The notes under the pieces: model-generated
The model's database searches: none
Told to the model about the DNA's origin: nothing
What the model saw: the letters and a program-made list of their open reading frames with translations, nothing else
Made by a program: the position numbers and the translations under genes
Part shown: piece after piece, positions 15,783-23,670 of the stretch
How positions within the stretch are numbered: the stretch's first letter is position 1
How the letters are laid out: each line of letters opens with the position of its first letter
Origin: Thermoplasmatales archaeon UBA509
GTDB lineage: Archaea > Thermoplasmatota > Thermoplasmata > Thermoplasmatales > Thermoplasmataceae
DNA length: 39,963 bases
Reading direction: 5' to 3'
NCBI GenBank assembly: GCA_002498845.1
Contig: DAJC01000057.1
Location: 1 to 39,963, forward strand

Positions 15783-17762
15783 ATGGCAGTTCCCATTACC
15801 AGCCCAACGCTGGCTTTCATAGGAAACACCGAATTGATCATCGATTACGTTCTTTCATTCACAATAGTCCCATTCGTCCTGTACTGGTGGTACCGGTCAT
15901 ACAGCAGAATGGGCATAACATTCAGGAAGATGGTTGATTATGGCTGGCACAACGGCCCGCGAATGATAAAGCAGATTCTCGGCTACGGTTTCTTCCACCG
16001 GAAAAACCTCAAGAACAGGTATGCGGGAATCATGCACTTCCTGATTTCGTGGGGCATTCTGATACTCTTCATTGCCACGTCACTCATATTCCTCTCCCAT
16101 GATCTGCTGAAGCCCACCATTCACCAGGGAATTCTCGTTGGGGACTTCTACCTCAATTTCGAGGTATGGGCCGATCTGGGCGGCGTAATGCTGGTTGCCG
16201 GAGTCATAATGGCATATGCCAGGCGCCTGCACAAGAAGGTGAAGCTGGACACAAAGAATGAAGACTATATCCTTCTCACTGCGCTGCTCATAATGGCACT
16301 GGAGGGGTTCTTCCTTGGGGCGCTGAAGATATATCTCTTCAGGCAGTCATTCGACGTTTACAGGTTTGTGGAGTGGCCCATGAGCTACCTCTTTGGAACC
16401 ATGAGCGCCACCACGGGAATTGAACTGTACCGGATAATGTGGATGGTTCATGTCATAACAGGATTCCTGCTGGCGGCTTACCTTCCATTCTCCAAGCTGT
16501 CCCATATGGCACTTGCAATGGTCATGATTGGCGAGAAGAAGATCAGGAACAGGGGCGAACTTCCAACCCCATTCATTCTGGCAGACGCACTGGAGACTGG
16601 CAATTTCGATTTCAAGGTTGGAACAAAGAACATCAGTGATCTCACCTCGTTCCAGAAGATAGATGCACTTGCATGCACAGACTGCGGGAGATGTGAGAGG
16701 GCCTGCCCGGCAGTAATGGCCGGCACCGATCTGAGCCCAAGGGCAGTGGTTCAGAATATCAAGAAGAACGTCTATGGAGACGGGGAACTTACCCAGATGG
16801 TCCTTACGGAAAACGCCGCCTGGGCCTGCACCACATGCCAGGCCTGTGTTGAGGAGTGCCCCGTTCTCATTGAACCGTTTTCCTTCATAATGGATGTGAG
16901 GAAGAATCTCGTAATGGAGAACAGGTTCAGCAAACAGACAGGGACCTATTTCAACAATCTTACAAATACCCAGAATCCCTTCGGAAACAGCCCTTCTGAC
17001 AGGGATGCAATGCTGGAAGTTGCCCCGAAATTCCAGGAAGGGACGGAATACCTGTACTGGGTTGGCTGCATGGGCGCCTTTGATCCGCGGGACAACAAGA
17101 CAGCAAGAACCATAATTTCATTACTTAAGAAAGCCGGTGTGAATTTCGGAATACTGGGCTCCGAGGAGAAGTGTGTGGGTGAAACAGCACGCAGAATGGG
17201 TGAAGAGGGAAGATACCAGGAACTGGTAATGCAGAACGTGGAAACGCTTAATGGCCATGGCGTGAAGAAAATCATAACTGCATGCCCCCATTGCTACAAC
17301 ACATTCAAGAATGAATATCCAAAGTTTGGATTGAATGCGGAAGTTGTTCACCACAGTAAGTTTCTTGCGGATCTGGTTGAGGAAGGAAAACTCAATGTTA
17401 AGAAGACCACGGAGACGGTAACGCTTCATGATCCCTGTTATCTTGGGCGGGTAAACAATGAGTATGACAACACCAGATTCATCCTGAATTCGGCATCCGA
17501 TCTCAGGGAAATGGAAAAATCCAGGGAAAACAGCATGTGTTGCGGTGCAGGTGGCGGCAATTACTGGTACAAGGTTGAGAGCCAGGATTCCATCAGCCAG
17601 ATAAGGATGAAGCAGGCCCTGGAGACAGGTGCAAACAAGCTGGCTGTGGCATGTCCTTTCTGCATGCCCATGATGGAAGACGCCTCAAGGACACTGAACG
17701 CCAGTGACAAAATACAGATAAAGGATATTGCAGAAATTATTCAAGAGAATCTCGTGGAATAA
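15783..17762 (+). CDS. Membrane HdrD-like Fe-S oxidoreductase, probable ETF:quinone oxidoreductase
   Basis: 659 residues. The N-terminal 250 contain about five membrane helices of NarI/cytochrome-b-like type with histidines placed for heme (H85, H223, H241). Next come two 4Fe-4S motifs, CTDCGRCERACP (298-309) and CTTCQACVEECP (349-360), then two CCG-type cysteine-rich domains (YWVGCMGAF..KCVG..CPHC; HDPCYLG..MCCGAGGG..CPFC). This layout (NarI-like plus ferredoxin plus two CCG) is that of the DUF224 membrane proteins shown in Syntrophomonas to be ETF:menaquinone oxidoreductase (EMR). With etfBA, thiolase and acyl-CoA dehydrogenases within 6 kb, the likely job is passing acyl-CoA electrons from EtfAB to membrane quinone. 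That assignment is inference; other HdrD-like roles remain possible. Confidence 0.88.
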   Translation: MAVPITSPTLAFIGNTELIIDYVLSFTIVPFVLYWWYRSYSRMGITFRKMVDYGWHNGPRMIKQILGYGFFHRKNLKNRYAGIMHFLISWGILILFIATSLIFLSHDLLKPTIHQGILVGDFYLNFEVWADLGGVMLVAGVIMAYARRLHKKVKLDTKNEDYILLTALLIMALEGFFLGALKIYLFRQSFDVYRFVEWPMSYLFGTMSATTGIELYRIMWMVHVITGFLLAAYLPFSKLSHMALAMVMIGEKKIRNRGELPTPFILADALETGNFDFKVGTKNISDLTSFQKIDALACTDCGRCERACPAVMAGTDLSPRAVVQNIKKNVYGDGELTQMVLTENAAWACTTCQACVEECPVLIEPFSFIMDVRKNLVMENRFSKQTGTYFNNLTNTQNPFGNSPSDRDAMLEVAPKFQEGTEYLYWVGCMGAFDPRDNKTARTIISLLKKAGVNFGILGSEEKCVGETARRMGEEGRYQELVMQNVETLNGHGVKKIITACPHCYNTFKNEYPKFGLNAEVVHHSKFLADLVEEGKLNVKKTTETVTLHDPCYLGRVNNEYDNTRFILNSASDLREMEKSRENSMCCGAGGGNYWYKVESQDSISQIRMKQALETGANKLAVACPFCMPMMEDASRTLNASDKIQIKDIAEIIQENLVE

Positions 17763-17815
17763 TCCATGGGCGGATTATTCCCATCTCAAAATAAATCTAA
17801 TATATAGTATATGTC

Positions 17816-17831
17816 ATAGCTATATAGCTAT
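17816..17831. promoter_or_regulatory. 16-bp palindrome upstream of MFS copy 2
   Basis: ATAGCTATATAGCTAT equals its reverse complement. It contains the CTATATAGCT core also found upstream of the paralogous transporter at 8276. It lies 61 nt before the ATG, upstream of an AT-rich CAATATATTATTTG that may include the TATA box. It may be an operator shared by the two carriers, but A+T-rich palindromes arise easily by chance. Confidence 0.4.
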
Positions 17832-17892
17832 AGACCTGACAATATATTATTTGCATCACGCTTATTCCCGGCTTTGAAATTTATCTTCTGGT

Positions 17893-19341
17893 ATGACTAC
17901 CGAAACAAAACCGGACTTGATAGAGTCCATAAATGACACAAAAACCAGTGGTTTCCATTACAAGACCTGGCTTGTGTCCGGGCTTGGCTTCTTCACAGAC
18001 GCTTACGACCTGTTCATAATAGGGGTGGTAACCAGCATACTTGTGCTATCTGGATGGAGCAAGTTCACGACACTGCAGTCATCACTGCTGGATTCCACAG
18101 CTCTGCTATCGGCAGTTATTGGTGCTATGATATTCGGAAGGCTGCTTGACAAGCTTGGCAGAAAAGCAGTATATGGTATTGAACTCATAATACTTGTAAT
18201 AGGTGCTCTTGGAAGCGCATTCCTGACGCCAACAAACGGGGTTAACATACTCATAATATGGAGGTTCATCCTGGGTATTGGAATAGGCGGAGATTATGCA
18301 ACAAGCTCAACCATAATGGCAGAATACTCCAATACTGCCCACAGGGGAAAGCTTGTGGGAATGGTGTTTTCAATGCAGTCCCTTGGTCTACTTGCAGGGC
18401 CGCTTGTATCACTTGGCCTGATATATTCCGGCATGAGCCTTACACTTGTGTGGAAGCTTCTCCTGGCATTCGGTGCAATCCCGGCGCTCATAGTGGTGTA
18501 TTACAGGAGGAAAATGCCTGAAACACCCAGATACCTTCTCAGGGTCAGGGGAGATGCGCAGGGAGCCGCTAAGAACTGGCAGAAATATACGGGAATAGCG
18601 GCTTCGGCAGATGCGGAAACTGAGACAGTAAAAGAATCATGGACGCAGATACTGAAGCAGAGGAAGTTTATCCTCACATTGCTGGGGACAGCGGGAACAT
18701 GGTTCCTCATGGACTGGGCACTCTATGGTAACTCCATCATGTCCAGCTCAATGCTTGGCGTACTTGTGCCTGCATCAGTGACAGGGCTTCATCACCTCAT
18801 AAGGACAACGGAATATTCAGCAATGGTATTCGGCTTTGCAGCCCTGCCAGGATACTGGCTTGCAACGTTCACCATAGACAGGATTGGAAGGAAGACCATA
18901 CAGTCCATAGGATTTGCCGCAATGGCAGTTTCCTTCGGAATACTTGGCATATTCCACCAGCTGCTTTCAGCTTCATATATTGTGGAGTTCCTGACAGTGT
19001 ACGGCCTGAGTTACTTCTTCATAGAATTCGGGCCAAATGTGACAACCTTCATATATCCACCAGAAGTGTTCCCAACCAAGGTGAGGGGCTTCGGTGCAGG
19101 AGCTTCGGCTGCCGGAGGAAAGACAGGGGCTTTCATTGGAACCTTCCTGAATGCCATAATACTGGCATCATCAATAGGTGAATCTGGGCTCTTCCTGATA
19201 CTGGCATTTCTCGCAGTGATAGGTCTGGTGTTCACACTGGTACTTCTGCCGGAACCCAAGATGCAGGACCTGGATCAGATCTCAGGGGAGAATGCCCTTC
19301 TGGCAGGGACTCCTGTTAAGACTGGCATGAAGCAGCACTGA
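17893..19341 (+). CDS. MFS transporter, PHS-like (copy 2)
   Basis: 482 residues, 12 membrane helices, with GLGFFTDAYDLFIIG and GIGIGGDYATSSTIMAE in the first half and FIYPPEVFPTKVRGFGAGAS in the second, the same landmarks as the carrier at 6804-8276. The two are paralogues with clear but not close similarity. Family members carry phosphate, sugars or organic acids with protons. It lies 130 bp after the membrane Fe-S gene with its own AT-rich promoter region, so co-transcription is uncertain. An uptake role for a carbon source feeding the surrounding catabolic genes is possible but not shown. Confidence 0.88.
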   Translation: MTTETKPDLIESINDTKTSGFHYKTWLVSGLGFFTDAYDLFIIGVVTSILVLSGWSKFTTLQSSLLDSTALLSAVIGAMIFGRLLDKLGRKAVYGIELIILVIGALGSAFLTPTNGVNILIIWRFILGIGIGGDYATSSTIMAEYSNTAHRGKLVGMVFSMQSLGLLAGPLVSLGLIYSGMSLTLVWKLLLAFGAIPALIVVYYRRKMPETPRYLLRVRGDAQGAAKNWQKYTGIAASADAETETVKESWTQILKQRKFILTLLGTAGTWFLMDWALYGNSIMSSSMLGVLVPASVTGLHHLIRTTEYSAMVFGFAALPGYWLATFTIDRIGRKTIQSIGFAAMAVSFGILGIFHQLLSASYIVEFLTVYGLSYFFIEFGPNVTTFIYPPEVFPTKVRGFGAGASAAGGKTGAFIGTFLNAIILASSIGESGLFLILAFLAVIGLVFTLVLLPEPKMQDLDQISGENALLAGTPVKTGMKQH

Positions 19342-19357
19342 AATCATTTTCACCTGA

Positions 19358-19432
19358 CAAAATTTTTTCCACTTTTATTCTCATTCCAAATTTTATGGGA
19401 CATCAAAATTTTTCTGGGCCAAAATTATTTTA
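19358..19432. terminator. A/T-tract region between convergent MFS and etfA genes
   Basis: Four CAAAATTTT-like blocks lie in about 75 bp (near 19358, 19386, 19404 and 19420). They give T-tracts on both strands in the gap between two converging transcripts. Oligo-T is the archaeal intrinsic stop signal, so this is probably a two-way terminator. Confidence 0.45.
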
Positions 19433-19519
19433 CAACTGGGAAAAGAGAGCGTCAATGAACTGCTTCAAAAAGTTGATTATTTAAAAAAAAATCCATAAAT
19501 AAAAGGTGATGTCCCGGCA

Positions 19520-20413
19520 TCACTGCTTCAGGGCTGAAACAAGCTTTGGCACTATCTGGAAAAGGTCTCCCACAATTCCGTAGTCTGCTTCCTCGAAAAT
19601 TGGGGCGCTCTTATCCTTGTTCACTGCCACCACAACCCTGGAGGTCCTCATTCCTGCTATGTGCTGAATCTGCCCGGAGATGCCAAGTGCAATGTAGAGC
19701 TTTGGCTTAACTTTCTTTCCAGAAAGCCCAACCTGCCTGTCTTCGCTGAGCCACTGATAGTCCAGGCACACGGGTCTCGAACCGGCAATCTCGCCATGCA
19801 CAGCTTCAGCAAGCGGTTTTACCTTCTCGATGTTCTCCTTGCTTCCTATTCCCCTTCCCACGGATACGATAACCTGTGCTTTCTCTATGTTAACAGAACC
19901 TGCTTTCTTGTCTATCCTGTTGACTGTGGTAATCTTTGAGGCAGGGAGTTCTACTTTCACAAGCTCAGACTTGCCCTGAACCCTGGCTGCTTCCGAAATA
20001 CCGGCCATCACGGTCAGTACCCTGGCACCAGATTCCTCCTCAAGTAGAGTTTTTCCTCCGTAGAAGAATCGCTTTGTGACAACCTTGCCGTCCTTGAAGG
20101 ATATGTCATTGATCTCTGTCATTGCGGGCAGGTTGAGTGCCTCAGACATCATTCCCGCAACCTCTCTGCCCCTTACGGTTGATCCTGCAAGGAACAGATC
20201 GTATTTCCCCTCCGTGAATATCTTTGAGAGGGCATGGAATATTGCGTCAGATCCAGGATTGCCGGTAAGTTCGTACAGCTTTGTGGCGCCGTACTGGTCC
20301 ATGCCTTCCATTAACGGGGAAAGTACTGCTGCGTCAGCGTCAGCTCTGCCCTTAAGTGCCGTCAGGATCTGGGTGATTATTTCCTGGTTGTCAGAAAAAA
20401 CAAGTGCCTTCAT
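19520..20413 (-). CDS. etfA: Electron transfer flavoprotein alpha subunit
   Basis: A 297-residue EtfA/FixB. The N-terminal domain is followed by the FAD-binding half, seen as VSVGRGIGSKENIEKVKPLA, GSRPVCLDYQWLSEDRQVG, YIALGISGQIQHIAGM and VAVNKDKSAPIFEEADYGIV. With EtfB it takes electrons from acyl-CoA dehydrogenases. It overlaps etfB by 4 bp and has GGAGG upstream of its ATG. The R..D..VG and SGQIQH residues that contact FAD are kept. The partner membrane oxidase is probably the Fe-S protein at 15783-17762. No bifurcation-specific signature was judged, since that needs an alignment. Confidence 0.95.
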   Translation of the reverse strand: MKALVFSDNQEIITQILTALKGRADADAAVLSPLMEGMDQYGATKLYELTGNPGSDAIFHALSKIFTEGKYDLFLAGSTVRGREVAGMMSEALNLPAMTEINDISFKDGKVVTKRFFYGGKTLLEEESGARVLTVMAGISEAARVQGKSELVKVELPASKITTVNRIDKKAGSVNIEKAQVIVSVGRGIGSKENIEKVKPLAEAVHGEIAGSRPVCLDYQWLSEDRQVGLSGKKVKPKLYIALGISGQIQHIAGMRTSRVVVAVNKDKSAPIFEEADYGIVGDLFQIVPKLVSALKQ

Positions 20414-21156
20414 CTTATGGCCTCCTTTATTGCCTTTGAAACTTCAGCTACGCCCTTGTCAACATCCTCAAACACAATGCGCTTCCTGTCGCTCTTTGGT
20501 GCCCTGTTCGAAATAACAACCGATGTGAATTTTTCCTTTGGGGCTGCAGGCTGGGTGTTTATGGGTTTCCTGCCAGCGGCCATGATCTGCAGGACCGGGG
20601 GAAGACGGGGCTCATTTATTTCCTGAGCCACAGAAATTATGGCCGGTGTCTCGCCTCTGATCTCAAGGTTGTACTCCTCAAGTGCCGATGTGACCTTTGC
20701 AGTTTTCCCGTCCATTTCTATCTTGATTGCGTTGCCAAGAAGCGGCTCCCCTGTTATGGCCGATATCTTCCCGGGAAGAAGCCCAGTATAAGAATCTGCA
20801 GACTGGTTGCCCAGTATGATAAGATCATGAGGTATGGTTTTTATCTTTTCCGCCAGAACCTTTGCCGTGACTTCCGGGTGGTTGCCGTCGTAGCCTGTTA
20901 GCAGAAAGCCCTCATCCACTCCCATTGCATATGATTCCTTCATGGCCGCCGAGGATTTGTCGGTTCCGAATATTATTGCCGAAACCTTCCCGCCATACTT
21001 TTCCTTTATTTTCACTGCAGCCTCAATGGCATTCTTGCTGAGGTTCTCTACCCTGAGAGGAAGATTCTGAAGAATCGGTTCTCCTGTGCTGGGATCTGTT
21101 TTCATCTGGTCTATGTCCGGTATCTGTTTCACAAGCACAATGACATTATACGGCAT
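20410..21156 (-). CDS. etfB: Electron transfer flavoprotein beta subunit
   Basis: About 248 residues, EtfB/FixA, starting NVIVLVKQIPDIDQMK. The MGVDEGFLLTG and LGNQSADSYTGLLPGKIS segments are the AMP/FAD-binding landmarks of the beta subunit. The C-terminal arm (about residues 195-240) is normal. The frame opens at an ATG at 21171 (MKRDK-). The ATG at 21156 is preferred, since MPYNVIVLVKQIPD is the family N-terminus and GTGAT lies 4-5 nt before it. GTATAAAGATA upstream is a likely TATA box. It is the first gene of the etfBA operon, divergent from the thiolase/acyl-CoA dehydrogenase operon. Confidence 0.93.
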   Translation of the reverse strand: MPYNVIVLVKQIPDIDQMKTDPSTGEPILQNLPLRVENLSKNAIEAAVKIKEKYGGKVSAIIFGTDKSSAAMKESYAMGVDEGFLLTGYDGNHPEVTAKVLAEKIKTIPHDLIILGNQSADSYTGLLPGKISAITGEPLLGNAIKIEMDGKTAKVTSALEEYNLEIRGETPAIISVAQEINEPRLPPVLQIMAAGRKPINTQPAAPKEKFTSVVISNRAPKSDRKRIVFEDVDKGVAEVSKAIKEAIR

Positions 21157-21285
21157 TTTATCACGCTTCATTCCAATAGCCTTTGCATATCTTTATACAT
21201 TTCGTCGGGAACTGGCACGCAATGGCATCCCACGGAAAACCATAAAAACAGGAAAAGTTATGCAATAAATGATTTACCGAGTCTG

Positions 21286-21311
21286 CTAAATAACCACAAA
21301 AACTTATTTAG
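21286..21311. promoter_or_regulatory. 8-bp inverted repeat at the thiolase promoter
   Basis: CTAAATAA, then 10 nt, then TTATTTAG: the two arms are exact reverse complements. The right arm (21304-21311) coincides with the TATA-like sequence for the thiolase gene (ATG at 21340). A protein bound here would block the TATA box, so this may be an operator for the beta-oxidation operon, or the arms may simply reflect AT-rich promoter sequence. Confidence 0.4.
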
Positions 21312-21339
21312 ATCACATCGCACTTACAAACACAGTGAT

Positions 21340-22536
21340 ATGATGGATAAGGACAGAGAAGTATACCTGGTGCATTATAAAAGGACTGCCTTTTCAAGGT
21401 CAAGACCAAATGCTCCAGAGAAAGATGTATTCAACAGCATAAGGATGGACGAGGCCCTGGGCCAGCTCATCAAGAATTCTGTCTCCGAGACTGGAGTAAA
21501 GGCCGAGGAGATCAATGACGTCATAACAGGATGTGCCATACAGGCAGACGAGAACTGGCTGTACGGGGGACGCCATCCAGTATTCATGGCCGGCCTTCCG
21601 TTCAATGTACCGTCAATGTCACTTGACAGGGCGTGTTCATCATCCCTGAATGCAATGAGCATAGGGGCAATGGAGATAATGACCGGAAATTCTGATATTG
21701 TGCTGGCAGGCGGCATGGAGCACATGACGCATGTTCCGCTTTCCAATAATCCCCACGTGAAACCTAACATAAAGCTCATTGTCAGGCCGGAGTATGCCAA
21801 ATATGACATGACCACATCATACAATATGGGTCTGACAGCCGAGAAACTGGCAAAGGTGAAGAACATTGAGAGGGAAGACATGGACCGTTTCTCAATGGAA
21901 AGCCACAGGAAAGCGGCCAGGGCACTTGATGAAGGTTTCTTCAAGGACGAGATTCTCCCCATCGATGTGGAAAAGGATGATGATTTTGTCACAATCGACA
22001 GGGATCAGAGCATCAGGCCTGACACCACCATGGAGGGACTCAGGGCACTTCAGCCCGCCTTCGTAAAGGATGGAAAGATTACCGCTGGAAACTCCTCCCC
22101 TCTAAATGCAGGTGCATCACTGACCATGCTGATGTCCGGGAAAAAGGTTCGTGAATACGGGCTGAAGCCACTGGCAAAACTCAGCTCCTTTGCATGGGCA
22201 GCTGTTGATCCCACAATAATGGGACTGGGGCCTGTCCCGGCATCCCAGAAGCTTCTGAAGAATGCAGGACTCAGTGCCGAAGATATAGACATCTGGGAAA
22301 TAAATGAGGCATTTGCCGTTGTGGTCCTCAATGCCATAAGGGAACTTGGCCTTGATGAGAAACGCGTGAACCTGAAGGGAGGCGCCATTGCCATAGGCCA
22401 TCCACTGGGTGCGTCGGGTGCAAGGCTGGGCGGCACGGTTTCACGCCTGCTTAACACAGAGAAGAAGGAGAAAGCAGTGGCAACATTATGTGTGGGCGGA
22501 GGCCAGGGTTATTCAGTACTCTTTGAGAGGGTGTGA
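21340..22536 (+). CDS. Acetyl-CoA acetyltransferase / 3-ketoacyl-CoA thiolase
   Basis: A 398-residue thiolase that splits 3-ketoacyl-CoA with CoA. The nucleophile is in DRACSSSLNA (C99). GGMEHMTHVP, EINEAF, GHPLGASGAR (H354) and CVGGGQG (C384) complete the active site, so it is a true thiolase and not a SCPx- or HMG-CoA-synthase-associated form. It is the first gene of an operon with two acyl-CoA dehydrogenase homologues; the next start lies 2 bp after its stop. The frame starts ATGATG, and either ATG could be used. Direction (degradation or acetoacetyl-CoA synthesis) cannot be read from the sequence, but the neighbours favour degradation. Confidence 0.94.
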   Translation: MMDKDREVYLVHYKRTAFSRSRPNAPEKDVFNSIRMDEALGQLIKNSVSETGVKAEEINDVITGCAIQADENWLYGGRHPVFMAGLPFNVPSMSLDRACSSSLNAMSIGAMEIMTGNSDIVLAGGMEHMTHVPLSNNPHVKPNIKLIVRPEYAKYDMTTSYNMGLTAEKLAKVKNIEREDMDRFSMESHRKAARALDEGFFKDEILPIDVEKDDDFVTIDRDQSIRPDTTMEGLRALQPAFVKDGKITAGNSSPLNAGASLTMLMSGKKVREYGLKPLAKLSSFAWAAVDPTIMGLGPVPASQKLLKNAGLSAEDIDIWEINEAFAVVVLNAIRELGLDEKRVNLKGGAIAIGHPLGASGARLGGTVSRLLNTEKKEKAVATLCVGGGQGYSVLFERV

Positions 22537-22538
22537 AC

Positions 22539-23669
22539 ATGGATTTTGAGTTTCCTGAGGATATAGTCAAGGCAAGAGAGAAGGCTGCTGAATTTGCAAG
22601 GAAGGAGATAAGCTCAAAGAAGGCTTTGATGTACGACCGGGAAGAGAAATTCCCGGAAGAGCTGAAGAAGAAGGCTTTCCAATACGGCATAGTTGATTAT
22701 ACAAATCCATGGTCAATGCTGGTGACCATTGAAGAACTGTGCAGAGCTGACCCGGGAATGGGAATAGCTGCAACTGTGAGCCTTTTCGGCGCTGAGGTGA
22801 TCATGCTCTTCGGCAATGACAGCCAGAAAACAAAATATCTGGGTGCAGTGCAGAATGGAGAGAAGATGATGGGCCTTGCCGTGACAGAGCCAGGTGGAGG
22901 CAGTGACGTAGCAGGCATCAAGACCACTGCCAGGAAGGAAGGCAACAAATACATAATCAACGGATCAAAGATGTTCATAACAAACGGGACCATGGCGGAC
23001 TTCTTTGTCATGCTGGTGCGTACCTCAGACCCCCAGGACGGAAAGAGGCACCATGGATTAAGCACACTCATAGTTCCCGGCAACCTTCCCGGCTTCTCCA
23101 GAACAAAGATCACCGGAAAACTGGGAGTCAGGGCTACAAACACGGCGGAACTTGTGCTGAACAACGTTGAGGTTCCTGCAGAAAACCTAATAGGCGAGGA
23201 AGGGAAAGGTTTCTACTACATCATGACATTTTTCAACATAAGCCGGGCATATGTGGCAGCTCAGGCTATCGGCATTGCCCAGGGGGCCCTTGACAGGGTG
23301 CTGGGATACCTCTCTGAACTGCAGTCAAAGGGTGCTTCGTCCAGCATCACCGAGGAAATCCAGATGACTGCCTCTGATATGGCAACCCGCATTGAGGCTT
23401 CCAGGCTTCTCACATACAAGGCTGCCTCATATCTGTTCCAGTTCAGGCCAAACCCCACCATTACCAGCATGTCAAAGGCATACGCGGCAGAAACTGCCGT
23501 ATTCGCTACGGAAAAGGCGCTGGAAATCACGGGATATTCAGGCATCAACGGAGACCTTGAAAGATTCTTCAGGGATGCCAAGATCATGGAAATATGGGAA
23601 GGGACAAGCGAGATTGAGAAGCTCATTATCTGGAGGAATCTCATAAAGGAGACACAGGGAGGTAATTAA
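22539..23669 (+). CDS. Acyl-CoA dehydrogenase, subunit with catalytic Glu
   Basis: 376 residues from the ATG at 22539 (a GTG two codons earlier overlaps the thiolase stop). The flavin/acyl-binding beta-domain is intact: LAVTEPGGGSDVAG (about 113-126) and INGSKMFITNG. The catalytic base is in MEIWEGTSEIEK (E354). However, the FAD-contact region that a normal subunit lends to its partner is gone. In place of the RxxFG motif it has SELQSKGASSS (L261 where Arg is expected, K264 where Phe is expected), and QxxGGxGY is replaced by ITGYSGIN. The next gene has the opposite pattern. It probably forms a heteromer with it (see findings) and passes electrons to EtfAB. Chain-length specificity is not predictable. 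Confidence 0.92.
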   Translation: MDFEFPEDIVKAREKAAEFARKEISSKKALMYDREEKFPEELKKKAFQYGIVDYTNPWSMLVTIEELCRADPGMGIAATVSLFGAEVIMLFGNDSQKTKYLGAVQNGEKMMGLAVTEPGGGSDVAGIKTTARKEGNKYIINGSKMFITNGTMADFFVMLVRTSDPQDGKRHHGLSTLIVPGNLPGFSRTKITGKLGVRATNTAELVLNNVEVPAENLIGEEGKGFYYIMTFFNISRAYVAAQAIGIAQGALDRVLGYLSELQSKGASSSITEEIQMTASDMATRIEASRLLTYKAASYLFQFRPNPTITSMSKAYAAETAVFATEKALEITGYSGINGDLERFFRDAKIMEIWEGTSEIEKLIIWRNLIKETQGGN

Positions 23670-23670
23670 G

